Assembly (NCBI RefSeq): GCF_021390545.1
Contig: NZ_JAJUWR010000018.1
Coordinates: forward strand, 62,001-126,000
Origin: Algoriphagus sp. AGSA1
GTDB taxonomy: Bacteria > Bacteroidota > Bacteroidia > Cytophagales > Cyclobacteriaceae
Direction of reading: 5' to 3'
Length of the DNA stretch: 64,000 nt
A program made the translations under genes and the position numbers. Under the pieces are notes generated by a model. It had not been told where the DNA came from. It was given only the letters and a program-made list of their open reading frames with translations, and did not search any database. Positions 33,495 to 43,122 of the stretch are shown one piece after another; position 1 is the stretch's first letter, and the number at the start of each line of letters is the position of its first letter.

Positions 33495-36400
33495 TTAGAA
33501 GTCAACACCTAGGCTGAATGTGTACATTCTGGTCTGAGGATATCTTCCATAGTCCACGCTGATCAATTGATTTCCGGCAGACACATTATTGCCTACAGAC
33601 GCCCCTACTTCAGGATCATATCCTTTGTATTTGGTAAACGTGAATGCATTCTGCACACCAAAAGCCAGTTTCAGACTTCTTACCACATTCTGCTTTCCAA
33701 GTAGTTCATTAGGGACCACATAAGAAAGGTTGATGTTTTTAACCCTTACAAAAGAGCCATCCTCTACAAATTTGTCCGAGATTCTGGTCCCATTACCATT
33801 GAGGTCTGTAGCTGTGATTCTAGGAATATCTGTTTCTGGATTGGTTATGAATGGATTGCCTGAACCGTCCATTTCGATTCTTGCATAATCGTACGTCTCC
33901 AAAAGCATGTTTCTTCCAAGATTTACGTTATTAGGGTTGGTATTTAGAAATCTATTGTAATTGTAGATATCAACTCCCAGCGCACCTGTAAGTAAGATAT
34001 CAAGGGAGAATCCTTTATATGTAAACTGCTGGGTCATACCAAAAGTGAACTTTGGCCAAGGGTTTCCTATGAAAGTCTGATCACGCTCATCGATCACTCC
34101 GTCACCATTTAGATCTTTGTATTTGATATCTCCTACATAGATGCCGTTTTCACGATCTACCTGGATTGGGTTTCCTTTATTGTCAACCGGCCTGGCGCTT
34201 GATTCTACCTCCTCAATAGTCTGGAACAACCCATCAGCTTGATATCCATAAAACAACCAAGGTGCATACCCCGGCTGGGCTCTTGCTGTAAAGTTGTTCA
34301 ACCACCAAGCTGTGCGGTCAATAAAGGCCGTTTCAGAGAAGAATTTGGTTACTTCAGTTCGGAATCCGGAGAAGTTGTAATTGGATGACCAGGAGAACCC
34401 GGTGGCTCTGTTGTCTATATTGATCGTGTTTATAGTGATACCATACCCTCTGTTTTCCAAGGCCCCAATATTCACAGTAGGAGTCCCTATGCTACCTTCT
34501 GCTGAAGTCCCCATGTACCAAGGGAGTGGATTTGGCAACAATAAATTATCAGTTTTCTTCAGATAAAAATCTCCTTCGATCTGGATTCTATTGTTCAGAA
34601 TATTCAAATTGAAACCAAGGTTTACAGTAGAAGTCTCTTCCCACTGCAGGTTTGGATTACCAAACCTTGATACCAGGAATCCACCACCCCAAGGAGTAGG
34701 AATACTCGGTGAGCTAAGTGGTGCAAAGATTGCCATTGCATCTCCTTGGTTTCCAGTAAGACCAGTTTCGAAACGAATCTTGAATTCATCTAGCCAGGTG
34801 GCGTCTTGTAAGAAAGTCTCTTCGGAAACTCTCCATGCAGCTGACACGGAAGGGAAATAACCCCATCTGTTTTCAGGACCGAAGTTGGCAGATCCATCCG
34901 CACGGAATGCGCCTAAGAGGATGTACTTCTCATTGAAAGTATAATTAGCCCGTGCAAAGTAAGATTCCATCGCCCATTGGTTCGCCCCACCACTATTTGT
35001 AGCTCCTTGGGCAGATCCTAGTCCCAGTTCCTGAAGGTCATTTGAGGGGAAATTCACCCTGCCACCGTTCAGAAATTCGTACTGACTCTCCTGTGCTTCG
35101 TGGCTGACCATCACATCCAGCGCATGCTTGCCCCATACTTCATTGTAAGTGAACATCTGGTTCCAGTTCCAATAAAAGCTGTTGCTGGATTCCTCATTCA
35201 ATGAGTTAGTATCATTGGTCACTACACCTAGTGTGTAGGTAGGAGTAAAGAAGTGTCCATTGTTGTAGTTGATGTTTGTATTCACCATTGAGCGGAATTT
35301 CAATCCCTTTACAATATCAATCTCTACATCAAATCCACCTTGGGCTCCCCTTCTTTTATAACTACGGTTCAATAGATTAGCCAAGGCAATCGGATTGGCC
35401 GGAGTAAATTGTAAACTGGATCCATTCACAGGATCCGCACCGCCCCAAGATCCATCAGGATTGGTCACCGGTACGTTTGGAGCCATCTGTATGGCATTGT
35501 TTATCACATCCGAACTCCCAGTGGCCAGCTGTTCATCGGTATGGAAAAGCTGTAGGTTCAAACCTATTTTCAACCATTTTCTGGTTTGGTTATCTATGTT
35601 TGTTCTCAGGGAATACCGGTCAAAGGAGGAACCTATCGCCACCCCTTCCTGATTGAAGTATTCACCGGAGATATAGAATTTGGTTTTTTCATCACCACCC
35701 GTGAGCGTTATATTATGCTTGTTCAACGGAGCAGTTTTGAAAAGGGCATCTTGCCAGTTGGTACCAGGGCCTAATAGAGAAGGATCTAAAAAAGCAGCGG
35801 GAGGATCACCGCCAGTGATTTCACTGATCTCATTGGTCATTGTGGCATATTGATCCAAAGACATGACATCTAGGTTATCAGGCTTATCCTGGAGCGTGTA
35901 TAGGTAATTGTAGGTAATTTTGGTCTCACCCGCTTTACCTCGCTTGGTAGTGATCATGATTACCCCATTTGTACCTCTAGACCCATAGATCGCAGTTGCT
36001 GAGGGGCCTTGCAGGATTTCCATTGACTCTATATCACTTGGGTTGATTCCAGCGAGCGGATTAGTCGCGGATGTGTTGCCAAAAGACACAGCGGCAGGTT
36101 GCACCTGTACTCCATCTATCACATATAGCGGTTGGTTAGTCCCCCCGATTGAGTTGACGCCACGTATATTGACAGAGATGCCTCCACCCGGAGCCCCTGT
36201 GTTTTGTGTCACATACACTCCGGCAGCACGTCCTTGTAGCGCTTGCTCAATAGTAGTATTGACAGTACGTTCTATGTCCTCGGAAGTCACAGAGACCTGA
36301 GCGGAAGACATATCACGTTTTTTCATCGTACCATACCCAACTACCACTACTTCATCCAGAGAAGCCATGTCTTCTTCCAATGAAACGTTAATAGTGGACT

Positions 36401-36653
36401 GGTTGCCTACTACGACTTCCTGTGACTTGTAGCCAATAAAGCTGAAGACTAGGATGGATTCTGAAGAAGGAGCTGTAATAGAATACGTTCCATCTACATC
36501 AGAGGCTACTCCAGTAGTGGTTCCTTTCACCAGTACTGTTACTCCGGGTAGAGCCAGTCCATCGCCTACTGCTGTCACGGTTCCTTTGACCGTGACCTGG
36601 GCCTGGACTACACCTACTAGCAGCATGAGCCAAAGCGGTAATAGTTTTTTCAT
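33495..36653 (-). CDS. SusC/RagA-family TonB-dependent transporter
   Basis: A 1052-residue outer-membrane importer. It has a signal peptide (about 1-18, GVVQA), a carboxypeptidase-regulatory-like domain (about 20-95, VKGTVTAVGDGLALPGVTV), a TonB-box-like DEVVVVGYGTMKKRD (about 99-113), the plug domain (about 115-230, EQALQGRAAGVYVTQNTG, NIRGVNSIGG, PLYVIDGVQV) and a 22-strand barrel ending in YTFSLGVDF. No STN domain precedes the regulatory-like domain, so control is by the HTCS and not by an ECF sigma. It carries bound oligosaccharide from SusD into the periplasm using TonB energy. The region between it and the GH5 gene holds the promoter and a leader hairpin. Confidence 0.95.
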   Translation of the reverse strand: MKKLLPLWLMLLVGVVQAQVTVKGTVTAVGDGLALPGVTVLVKGTTTGVASDVDGTYSITAPSSESILVFSFIGYKSQEVVVGNQSTINVSLEEDMASLDEVVVVGYGTMKKRDMSSAQVSVTSEDIERTVNTTIEQALQGRAAGVYVTQNTGAPGGGISVNIRGVNSIGGTNQPLYVIDGVQVQPAAVSFGNTSATNPLAGINPSDIESMEILQGPSATAIYGSRGTNGVIMITTKRGKAGETKITYNYLYTLQDKPDNLDVMSLDQYATMTNEISEITGGDPPAAFLDPSLLGPGTNWQDALFKTAPLNKHNITLTGGDEKTKFYISGEYFNQEGVAIGSSFDRYSLRTNIDNQTRKWLKIGLNLQLFHTDEQLATGSSDVINNAIQMAPNVPVTNPDGSWGGADPVNGSSLQFTPANPIALANLLNRSYKRRGAQGGFDVEIDIVKGLKFRSMVNTNINYNNGHFFTPTYTLGVVTNDTNSLNEESSNSFYWNWNQMFTYNEVWGKHALDVMVSHEAQESQYEFLNGGRVNFPSNDLQELGLGSAQGATNSGGANQWAMESYFARANYTFNEKYILLGAFRADGSANFGPENRWGYFPSVSAAWRVSEETFLQDATWLDEFKIRFETGLTGNQGDAMAIFAPLSSPSIPTPWGGGFLVSRFGNPNLQWEETSTVNLGFNLNILNNRIQIEGDFYLKKTDNLLLPNPLPWYMGTSAEGSIGTPTVNIGALENRGYGITINTINIDNRATGFSWSSNYNFSGFRTEVTKFFSETAFIDRTAWWLNNFTARAQPGYAPWLFYGYQADGLFQTIEEVESSARPVDNKGNPIQVDRENGIYVGDIKYKDLNGDGVIDERDQTFIGNPWPKFTFGMTQQFTYKGFSLDILLTGALGVDIYNYNRFLNTNPNNVNLGRNMLLETYDYARIEMDGSGNPFITNPETDIPRITATDLNGNGTRISDKFVEDGSFVRVKNINLSYVVPNELLGKQNVVRSLKLAFGVQNAFTFTKYKGYDPEVGASVGNNVSAGNQLISVDYGRYPQTRMYTFSLGVDF

Positions 36654-37087
36654 CTTTAGGGGGTTAATTGTTATAAATTGGTAAATAGGTTGAGTGCAGG
36701 AAAAGGTGTTCCTGCGATAAATTTTAAGCTAATAGATTGTAGGTAGTGTTTCATTCAGTTTGGGTTTGGTTTAAAAATCATTGATACAAACACCAAAAAC
36801 TGACAGGCATTCCTAGCACCGGACTTGCATATCCGATGAACATTGAATCAATACAATCCAATGTTTAAAAGAATAGGACCAGGTTTTTGGGTTTACAGCT
36901 TTGATCCGAATAAATGTAGTTTTACTATTATGGCCGTAGGGTATCCAAATGTTTATAATAAGGGTAACAAATGTTAACCAAGAGTTAATATGATGTAAAC
37001 CAGTGTTTTGTGAAATACAAATTCAATTGATAAAGGTTAAAAATCCGGATTTGTAGGGAATGTTTTATTTGGCTGATGCATACTTCC
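36654..37087. promoter_or_regulatory. susC leader/promoter region with hairpin
   Basis: This 434-bp spacer should contain the HTCS-controlled promoter of susC. A hairpin GCAGGAA (36696-36702) / TTCCTGC (36709-36715) lies in the predicted 5' leader, 43 bp before the start codon. Farther up, the A+T-rich stretch 36940-37000 has repeated GTTAA/GTAAA words (GGGTAACAAATGTTAACC, AGAGTTAAT). No ORF is seen. The binding site of the regulator could not be fixed. Confidence 0.45.
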
Positions 37088-38095
37088 CTATTCAAGATTG
37101 TTATTCAAAGCATTTTTTACCATTGCACCCCAAGGCTTGATATGTGGATCTCCCCAGTCTCCCTCAGACGAAGCATCGGGTAAAAGCATAGAGCAAGTCT
37201 CGTCCTTGTCGGCAATAGACCATGCCGCCCAGGATATTTTTCTGAGTTCCATCCAATCAAGCCATGCATTCCAGGAAACCTGATCAATAGGGCCATCTCC
37301 CGAGGATTCCATTCCTGCACACTCAGTCACAAAAAGAGGCAAGCCGGCTTGGTATGCTTTTTCTGCCCTTTCGCGCAGATAGTCCTTATGGGTGGCGGCA
37401 TAGAAATGAAGGACATACATGATGTTTTCCTCTCCGAGAATAGGATTCTCAGCCACCAGATGAATATCCTGACTCCAGGTAGGCGAACCTACCAAAATCA
37501 GATTGTCAGGGTCATACTTTCTGATCTCGCTTATGATATCCTCGCTGTATGCTTTCACTTCCTCCCAGGTTTCATAGTCCGGCTCATTGAATAGTTCATA
37601 GATCACATGAGGGTGCTCACCGTAGGTCTGTGCCATCTCTATGAAAAAAGCCTTGGCTTCCTCAGGATATAGGTCATGACTATGCCAATCTATGATGACA
37701 TACATGTCCTCAGCTATAGCGGCATCGACCACTGCTTTGATTTTACTTATGGCAAATTCAGGGTTTTCCAGATAGGCACCAGCCGGATCCACTCCCATTG
37801 CAGCCCTGACCAAATTTGCATTCCAGTCATCTTTAAGCCAGCTAACAGCGGGAGCATTGTAAAACCTTGGCCACCAATTGTGCCAACCAAAACTCACTCC
37901 CCGAAGCATCACAGCGCCTCCTTCCGCATCAGTCAACTTACCATCATTTACCTCTAGTTGCCCATAGTACCTGACTTCACCCACAGGATCAGGTTCAGGA
38001 GTAGGGACAGGTGGATTTGCAATTGGATCTGGAACATTAGCCTCAGAGCAGGAGGAAAAAATCAATCCTGCCATAATCAGAAGTTTTCTCATCAA
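37088..38095 (-). CDS. GH5 endo-beta-1,4-glucanase lipoprotein
   Basis: A 335-residue GH5 enzyme with a lipobox (FSSC, Cys16) and a proline-rich linker (about 20-42). The TIM barrel begins YYGQLEVNDGKLTD and AVMLRGVSFGWHNWWP, a pattern of GH5 subfamily 2 endoglucanases. The acid/base glutamate is in YELFNEPDY (about residue 170), the nucleophile in LFVTECAG (about 260), and DWHSHD (about 140) and WAAWSIADKDET (about 295) complete the cleft. It should cut beta-1,4-glucan at the cell surface. It sits between the HTCS and susC on the same strand, an expected place for the primary surface endo-enzyme of a PUL. Confidence 0.9.
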   Translation of the reverse strand: MMRKLLIMAGLIFSSCSEANVPDPIANPPVPTPEPDPVGEVRYYGQLEVNDGKLTDAEGGAVMLRGVSFGWHNWWPRFYNAPAVSWLKDDWNANLVRAAMGVDPAGAYLENPEFAISKIKAVVDAAIAEDMYVIIDWHSHDLYPEEAKAFFIEMAQTYGEHPHVIYELFNEPDYETWEEVKAYSEDIISEIRKYDPDNLILVGSPTWSQDIHLVAENPILGEENIMYVLHFYAATHKDYLRERAEKAYQAGLPLFVTECAGMESSGDGPIDQVSWNAWLDWMELRKISWAAWSIADKDETCSMLLPDASSEGDWGDPHIKPWGAMVKNALNNNLE

Positions 38096-38204
38096 TGGGT
38101 TATATTAATTGAACCTCCAATTTTAAGTCCATCCAGCAGAATACATGGGTAACAATTGTTTCCGATTAGGGTAGGAATAGTTAAGTAGTCAAAAAAAATG
38201 AATG

Positions 38205-38350
38205 TGATTATCTGCAATGATGCCAATAGCCATATTCTCTTTGTTTTACTGGATGGAAGACAGGAGGCCGAAGCGGCCTTGAGTCAAATGCTTTCCGAAT
38301 CCTATGATGCTTTTATTGTTTTACTGGTAGAAAAGCGGATATCAATAAAA
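38205..38350 (+). mobile_element. Dispersed MITE-like element, copy D
   Basis: It opens TGATTATCTGCAATGATGCC, keeps the TATTCTCTTTGTTTTACTGG and AATCCTATGATGCTTTTATTG blocks, and ends TAGAAAAGCGGATAT. It differs from copies B and C mainly in the centre (AGACAGGAGGCCGAAGCGG) and is a little shorter. It stands between the GH5 and HTCS genes and forms much of the 335-bp spacer there. Confidence 0.7.
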
Positions 38351-38430
38351 ACCATCTTGTAGCATAATTGGATATCACAAGTCGCTAAAGCACCCTATCA
38401 GCTATGAGGAAAAGTGGAGAGTCTTAAAAA

Positions 38431-41400
38431 TCATTCCCCAGCCAGTGCCTGATGCTGCGCCGCATACTCAGATGGAAGCATGGAGAATTCCGCTTTGAAC
38501 TGCTTAGCGAAATACTTCGCATTGTTATAACCTACCATATAGGCTATCTCGGAGATATTCAGTTGGCTTTTGGCCAACAATTGGGAAGCCCGTTTCAGGC
38601 GGATCAGCCTAATAAATTCTATTGGGCTTTTACCTGTGATGGATTGAAGTTTTTTATACAAGTGAACCCTGCTCATGCCGAGCTCCTTACTCAGGAATTC
38701 TACCGAGAGCTGGGGGTCTTCAATATATTTTTCCACCAGTGCTACCGCTTTTTGGATAAGCTGATCATCTAAGGAAGTCACCTTTACTTCTGATGCGTTT
38801 ATCTGGATTTTCTCACGGTTTTGTTCTTGGATCAGATTGCGCTCACGGAGTAGATTCTTGATGCTGAGTTGCAAGACCTCAAGATTAAAGGGCTTGGTCA
38901 AGTACAGATTACACCGACTATCCAAGCTCTGGACCATCACTTCTTCTGACTTCTTCGCAGTGAGTAGGATCACAGGTATATGGGATGTCTTGATTTCCCC
39001 TTTCACTTTCTGGCAAAACTCCATACCATCCATCTGGGGCATCATCAGATCAGAGATGATCAGATCAGGTATATGTTGCAGTGCCAGTTCCCATCCTTGT
39101 GCTCCGTTGCTTGCGGTGATGACCTGATAGGTTTCAGATAGACAATCTTTCAGGTAATTTCTAAACTCCACATGATCCTCAGCGATAAGAATGACATCTT
39201 TGAGATTTCCTCCTTCGAACCCTGCATCCTCTCCATACTCGTCCCATTGATCTGAAATGATAAGTCCCAGAGGTATCGTTAAGGTAAATACAGAACCCAT
39301 ACCCGGCTCACTTTCTACCTTGATGTCCCCATTCATGACCCGGGCAAAATCCTGGACCAGTGACAAACCAATCCCACTACCTTGGTTAAGTTGCTGCTTA
39401 TGCCCTTCTGTTGTATAGAACCGTTCAAAGATCTTTTCCTGATCCTCTTTATCTATACCTACACCTGTGTCCGAAACGGAGAGGATCAATGTACCGCTTT
39501 CCTCATTTTCATGTAGCAATTCCAGCGTCACCGTGATGGCTCCATCCTCTTGGGTAAATTTGAAGGCGTTGGAAAGCAAGTTGAAAATGATCTTCTCCAG
39601 CTTGTCCGGATCAAATATCGCCTGCTGTCCATGCGTATTGGTTTCAAAGTTCAGGTGGATGTGCTTGTTCTCAGACAACTCATAGAAATCAGCCACACAT
39701 TCCTTTACAAACTGAACCACATCTCCTTCTGACGGGTGAAAGGTAACCCCTCCGCCTTCCAGGTTTTTCACATCCAGCAGTTGATTGATCAACTTGAGCA
39801 AGCGTCGTGCATTTCTCTGTATAATTTTATACTGGCTGAGTAATCCCTGGCTCTGAGTGCCCGCCATTAAATGTTCCGTAGGGGTCAAAATTAAAGACAA
39901 AGGAGTTCTGAATTCGTGACTGAGATTCGTGAAAAACTTTGTTTTCAACCGATCCAGTTCCTGAACCCGCTTAGCTTCCCGCATCGCCTGTTCCCGGTCA
40001 AATTTCTCCCGCTGCCTGGTGAGCATCTGGTTTCTGAAATAGAAAATAATGGCCAAAATAGCCATACTATACAGAAAATATGCGATCGGGGTTTTCCAAA
40101 AAGGGGCCAGAATCTTGATGTCCAACTTATATTCATAAGGGCTCCACCCATCCAATACAGTGCCCGGCTGAACCACCAGCGTATAAGTGCCGGGATCCAA
40201 ATTAGTAAAGGTAACCTTCGCCAGATCGTCGTTCAGATAAATCCATTCATCATTGAACCCGCTCAGCTTATACCTGTACTTGTTTTTTTCGGGGTAAAGA
40301 AAATTCAGCGCACTAAAGCCAATCGAGAAAATATTCTCATCATGTTTTAAGACTAGCTGATCCATTTTATCCAAGGCTTTTGGTAACAGAACCCTGTTCC
40401 CCAGCTTGTCTCCTACTTTGACCTCTTCATTGAAAAGCTGGAAATCGGTAAAAACCACGGAGGGGTTGTTCCGTTCAAACGCAAAATTTTCGGATTTAAA
40501 AATGTTATATCCGTTTGGTCCACCAAAGATAAATTCGTCTTCAGTTGTTTTCAGTGCGGCATTTTTATTGAATAAAGCTGCCTGAAGACCATCTTTCTGG
40601 TCAAAATTCTGAAAAGTGATGCTGAATGGCTTTTGTCTTCTGTTAATCTGGGCATAGCTTAATCCCGTCTGAGAGCTGATCCAGAGGTTTTTTTCCTCAT
40701 CTTCCACCAAATCTACCAGGTAATCTGTGGGAAGGCCTTCAGCTTTACCAAAATGAATAAAAGTTGTATCAGAGGTATTAAGGTAAAACAGCCCACTCAA
40801 AGTCGTGACCCAGAGTATCCCTTCTGAATCCACATAAAGATCACTAATATTGGAATCGATCAGCCCCCTGCCCTCAGTTTCTGAATAAAATGCATTTGCC
40901 TTTGTCCGGTAATTCAGCATATTCAGGCCACTGCCTCCTGAAACCCAGATATTCCCCTCCTTGTCTTCTGCAAAACCGGTGATGTACTGGTTATTGATAA
41001 AAAAAGGCTCACTACCTGCAGGATAGTTGTGAAACTCTTTTCTTTCCTTATCCAATATCGATATTCCTGAGCGTAAAGTCCCTATCCAGATCTTACCTGT
41101 ACTGTCTTCAAAAAGTTTCCAAATACTAGGCCCCGGAATACCTGAATCATTTTCAGGCAGGTAACTGTAGTTTGTAAATTCCTTGCCATCAAAACTTCCG
41201 AGGCCATTCAGGTAAGTACCTATCCAAAGAACTCCCTTGTGATCAATCATAAGATCAACGATTACATCTCCTGTAAGACTTGTATCATCATCTGGGTTGT
41301 GCTTATATTCCTTATAGGTGTTGGATTTTCTGTTGTGATAGTACAGACCTCCCCCATTAGTGCCTATGTACAGGTTCCCCAGACTATCCTCAGCGAAAGC

Positions 41401-42537
41401 ATTTACATCATTAAAAGGGAGAGAATTGGGATCAGCAAAATTCTTGTTGACGTGTGAAAACCTCAATAGCCCCTGATGGTAATAAGCTACCCCTTTTTTA
41501 TGGGTCCCTACCCAAATGATATCCTCATTATCCTTGTATAGGGAGTAAACCACATTATGGGGCATGGAATTATCCTGGGTGCTTTCTCCAGTCAGGAATT
41601 TGATTGTTTTGGTAGATTTAGAAATTATATTGATCCCCCCGTGATCTGTACCTAACCAAATCTGCCCCTTTTTAGCCTCGATAATGGTTTTCACCATATT
41701 GTTATTGAGCCGATAAGTCCCACTATTTTCCTTATTTCCTTCAATTTTATGGTCAAAACCATCTACATAGAAAACACCTAAATCCCGATCTGGATCAAAT
41801 ATCCAGGCGTCCCCATCAGAATCGATTAAAATTTCATAGGAAGCCAATGCAGGGATTTCATCTTTCGGAAGCCGTAATGTCTGAGTGACTATAAGATGGT
41901 TTGGATCCAATAGATCTATGATTCCTGAACTATGGACAACCCAGATCAAACCATCAGGAGCTTCAGCAACAGAAGCTACTTGATTAGAGGAAAGACCGCC
42001 CTTTTCTTTTTTCTTTTGCACATGTACGGTTTGGCCGGAATCTTCATAGTAAATACTGATCCCATTGGAAGGATGTGTAAACCAAAATCTGTTTTGGCGG
42101 TCTTTAAGAATCATCCCCAATGATTCTGATGCGAGTTGATAGACAGAGGAATATACGGAGGAAGCCCTTACAAAGCGCTCATTTTCGGGATCATATATAT
42201 CAAAAATCCCATTTACATTTTTCACCCATAATTTATCTCCGGGGCCTACAAAAATTTTATGGATGTTGTTGTGCGATATGGAAGTGGAATCCTTGGTGTT
42301 CAAAAAAATCTTTGTTCGCGTACCATCGTATCTATAAAGTCCATAGGCAGTGCCGTACCACATCATCCCATCTGAATCCCTGACCATACTCAGGATATTG
42401 GAGTTGGATAACCCAAGACTTTCGTCCAGATTTCTAAAGACAAGTTTATTTGTTTTATCCTGGCTGCGCACGCTGCCCGAACAGATCAACATTAGGCTAA
42501 TTATACCGCAAATCACATATCCTTTCATACACATCAA
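38431..42537 (-). CDS. Hybrid two-component system regulator (HTCS)
   Basis: A 1368-residue one-protein sensor-regulator. After a signal peptide (about 1-25) comes a periplasmic sensor of two seven-bladed regulator propellers (about 35-720, repeated units such as GMMWYGTAYGLYRYDG and GKIWIGTLRSGISILDK) and a Y_Y_Y domain (about 730-805). One membrane helix (about 812-832, YFLYSMAILAIIFYF) leads to HisKA with LSHEFRTPLSLIL (His near 873), HATPase (about 975-1090, LSNAFKFT, SDTGVGIDKED, GSGIGLSLV) and a receiver (about 1120-1235, phospho-Asp near 1160 in IISDLMMPQMDG). An AraC-type HTH ends it (about 1265-1368, MSRVHLYKKLQ, IAYMVGYNNAKYF). HTCS proteins bind an oligosaccharide directly and switch on their own PUL, here GH5 and susCD. 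Confidence 0.95.
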   Translation of the reverse strand: MMCMKGYVICGIISLMLICSGSVRSQDKTNKLVFRNLDESLGLSNSNILSMVRDSDGMMWYGTAYGLYRYDGTRTKIFLNTKDSTSISHNNIHKIFVGPGDKLWVKNVNGIFDIYDPENERFVRASSVYSSVYQLASESLGMILKDRQNRFWFTHPSNGISIYYEDSGQTVHVQKKKEKGGLSSNQVASVAEAPDGLIWVVHSSGIIDLLDPNHLIVTQTLRLPKDEIPALASYEILIDSDGDAWIFDPDRDLGVFYVDGFDHKIEGNKENSGTYRLNNNMVKTIIEAKKGQIWLGTDHGGINIISKSTKTIKFLTGESTQDNSMPHNVVYSLYKDNEDIIWVGTHKKGVAYYHQGLLRFSHVNKNFADPNSLPFNDVNAFAEDSLGNLYIGTNGGGLYYHNRKSNTYKEYKHNPDDDTSLTGDVIVDLMIDHKGVLWIGTYLNGLGSFDGKEFTNYSYLPENDSGIPGPSIWKLFEDSTGKIWIGTLRSGISILDKERKEFHNYPAGSEPFFINNQYITGFAEDKEGNIWVSGGSGLNMLNYRTKANAFYSETEGRGLIDSNISDLYVDSEGILWVTTLSGLFYLNTSDTTFIHFGKAEGLPTDYLVDLVEDEEKNLWISSQTGLSYAQINRRQKPFSITFQNFDQKDGLQAALFNKNAALKTTEDEFIFGGPNGYNIFKSENFAFERNNPSVVFTDFQLFNEEVKVGDKLGNRVLLPKALDKMDQLVLKHDENIFSIGFSALNFLYPEKNKYRYKLSGFNDEWIYLNDDLAKVTFTNLDPGTYTLVVQPGTVLDGWSPYEYKLDIKILAPFWKTPIAYFLYSMAILAIIFYFRNQMLTRQREKFDREQAMREAKRVQELDRLKTKFFTNLSHEFRTPLSLILTPTEHLMAGTQSQGLLSQYKIIQRNARRLLKLINQLLDVKNLEGGGVTFHPSEGDVVQFVKECVADFYELSENKHIHLNFETNTHGQQAIFDPDKLEKIIFNLLSNAFKFTQEDGAITVTLELLHENEESGTLILSVSDTGVGIDKEDQEKIFERFYTTEGHKQQLNQGSGIGLSLVQDFARVMNGDIKVESEPGMGSVFTLTIPLGLIISDQWDEYGEDAGFEGGNLKDVILIAEDHVEFRNYLKDCLSETYQVITASNGAQGWELALQHIPDLIISDLMMPQMDGMEFCQKVKGEIKTSHIPVILLTAKKSEEVMVQSLDSRCNLYLTKPFNLEVLQLSIKNLLRERNLIQEQNREKIQINASEVKVTSLDDQLIQKAVALVEKYIEDPQLSVEFLSKELGMSRVHLYKKLQSITGKSPIEFIRLIRLKRASQLLAKSQLNISEIAYMVGYNNAKYFAKQFKAEFSMLPSEYAAQHQALAGE

Positions 42538-42750
42538 TCTAGGGGCACCAAATTATGAGTATTATGGGAAACTTCTTGATTCTTTCTTCTGATTTTCCCA
42601 GAGAGTGATTCACTTTTCTAAAAAAAACAGAGGTATCCTTTAAGTACTTCTTGGCTTTCATTGAGCAAAATTCTACTTTTCTATTGGGAAGCGGGGAGAC
42701 TAAACTAACTCCAGAAAAGCTGCATAGCAATATTTGAAAGTATATAAGAA

Positions 42751-43122
42751 TTACACTAGGGTAATATGTTCCAGGTCTTTATCTTTTAAAGGTTTTACAA
42801 TATAGGATAGCACATGTTCATAATTTTCTGCTTGCATTTTATCTTCAGGATTGATAGATGAAGTCACGATATGCACCTTAAGATCCACTTCATTGGCTTC
42901 TGATGAAATTGCCTTCAAAAATTCCCAACCATTCATTTTAGGCATATTCAAATCAAGAAAAATAACGTAGGAGTCAGCTAGGTTGGTTTTTATATGCATA
43001 AGTCCGGCTTGTCCATTTGTAAAAGTCAGCAACGGGATATCTGGGAATTTCTTCCGTAATAGCTTCGTATGGATGAAGTTGATAACAGGATCATCATCAA
43101 TTAGTAATATCTGTTTTATCAT
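42751..43122 (-). CDS. Single-domain response regulator
   Basis: A 123-residue CheY-like receiver without output domain. It shows the acidic pair in LIDDDPVINF (about residues 7-9), the phospho-Asp in YVIFLDLNMPKMNGWEFL (near 57), the Thr/Ser in HIVTSSINPED (near 88) and the Lys in YIVKPLKDKDL (near 114). The ATG overlaps the 3' end of the upstream PAS/GAF kinase-like gene by 26 bp, so the two are translationally coupled and most likely signalling partners. As there is no DNA-binding part, it must act by protein contact or by phosphotransfer. Confidence 0.92.
   Translation of the reverse strand: MIKQILLIDDDPVINFIHTKLLRKKFPDIPLLTFTNGQAGLMHIKTNLADSYVIFLDLNMPKMNGWEFLKAISSEANEVDLKVHIVTSSINPEDKMQAENYEHVLSYIVKPLKDKDLEHITLV

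Noticed and set aside
39916..40350. 144-codon frame opposite the HTCS gene
   Set aside because: Antisense to the kinase core of the HTCS; no signal, domain or spacing support.
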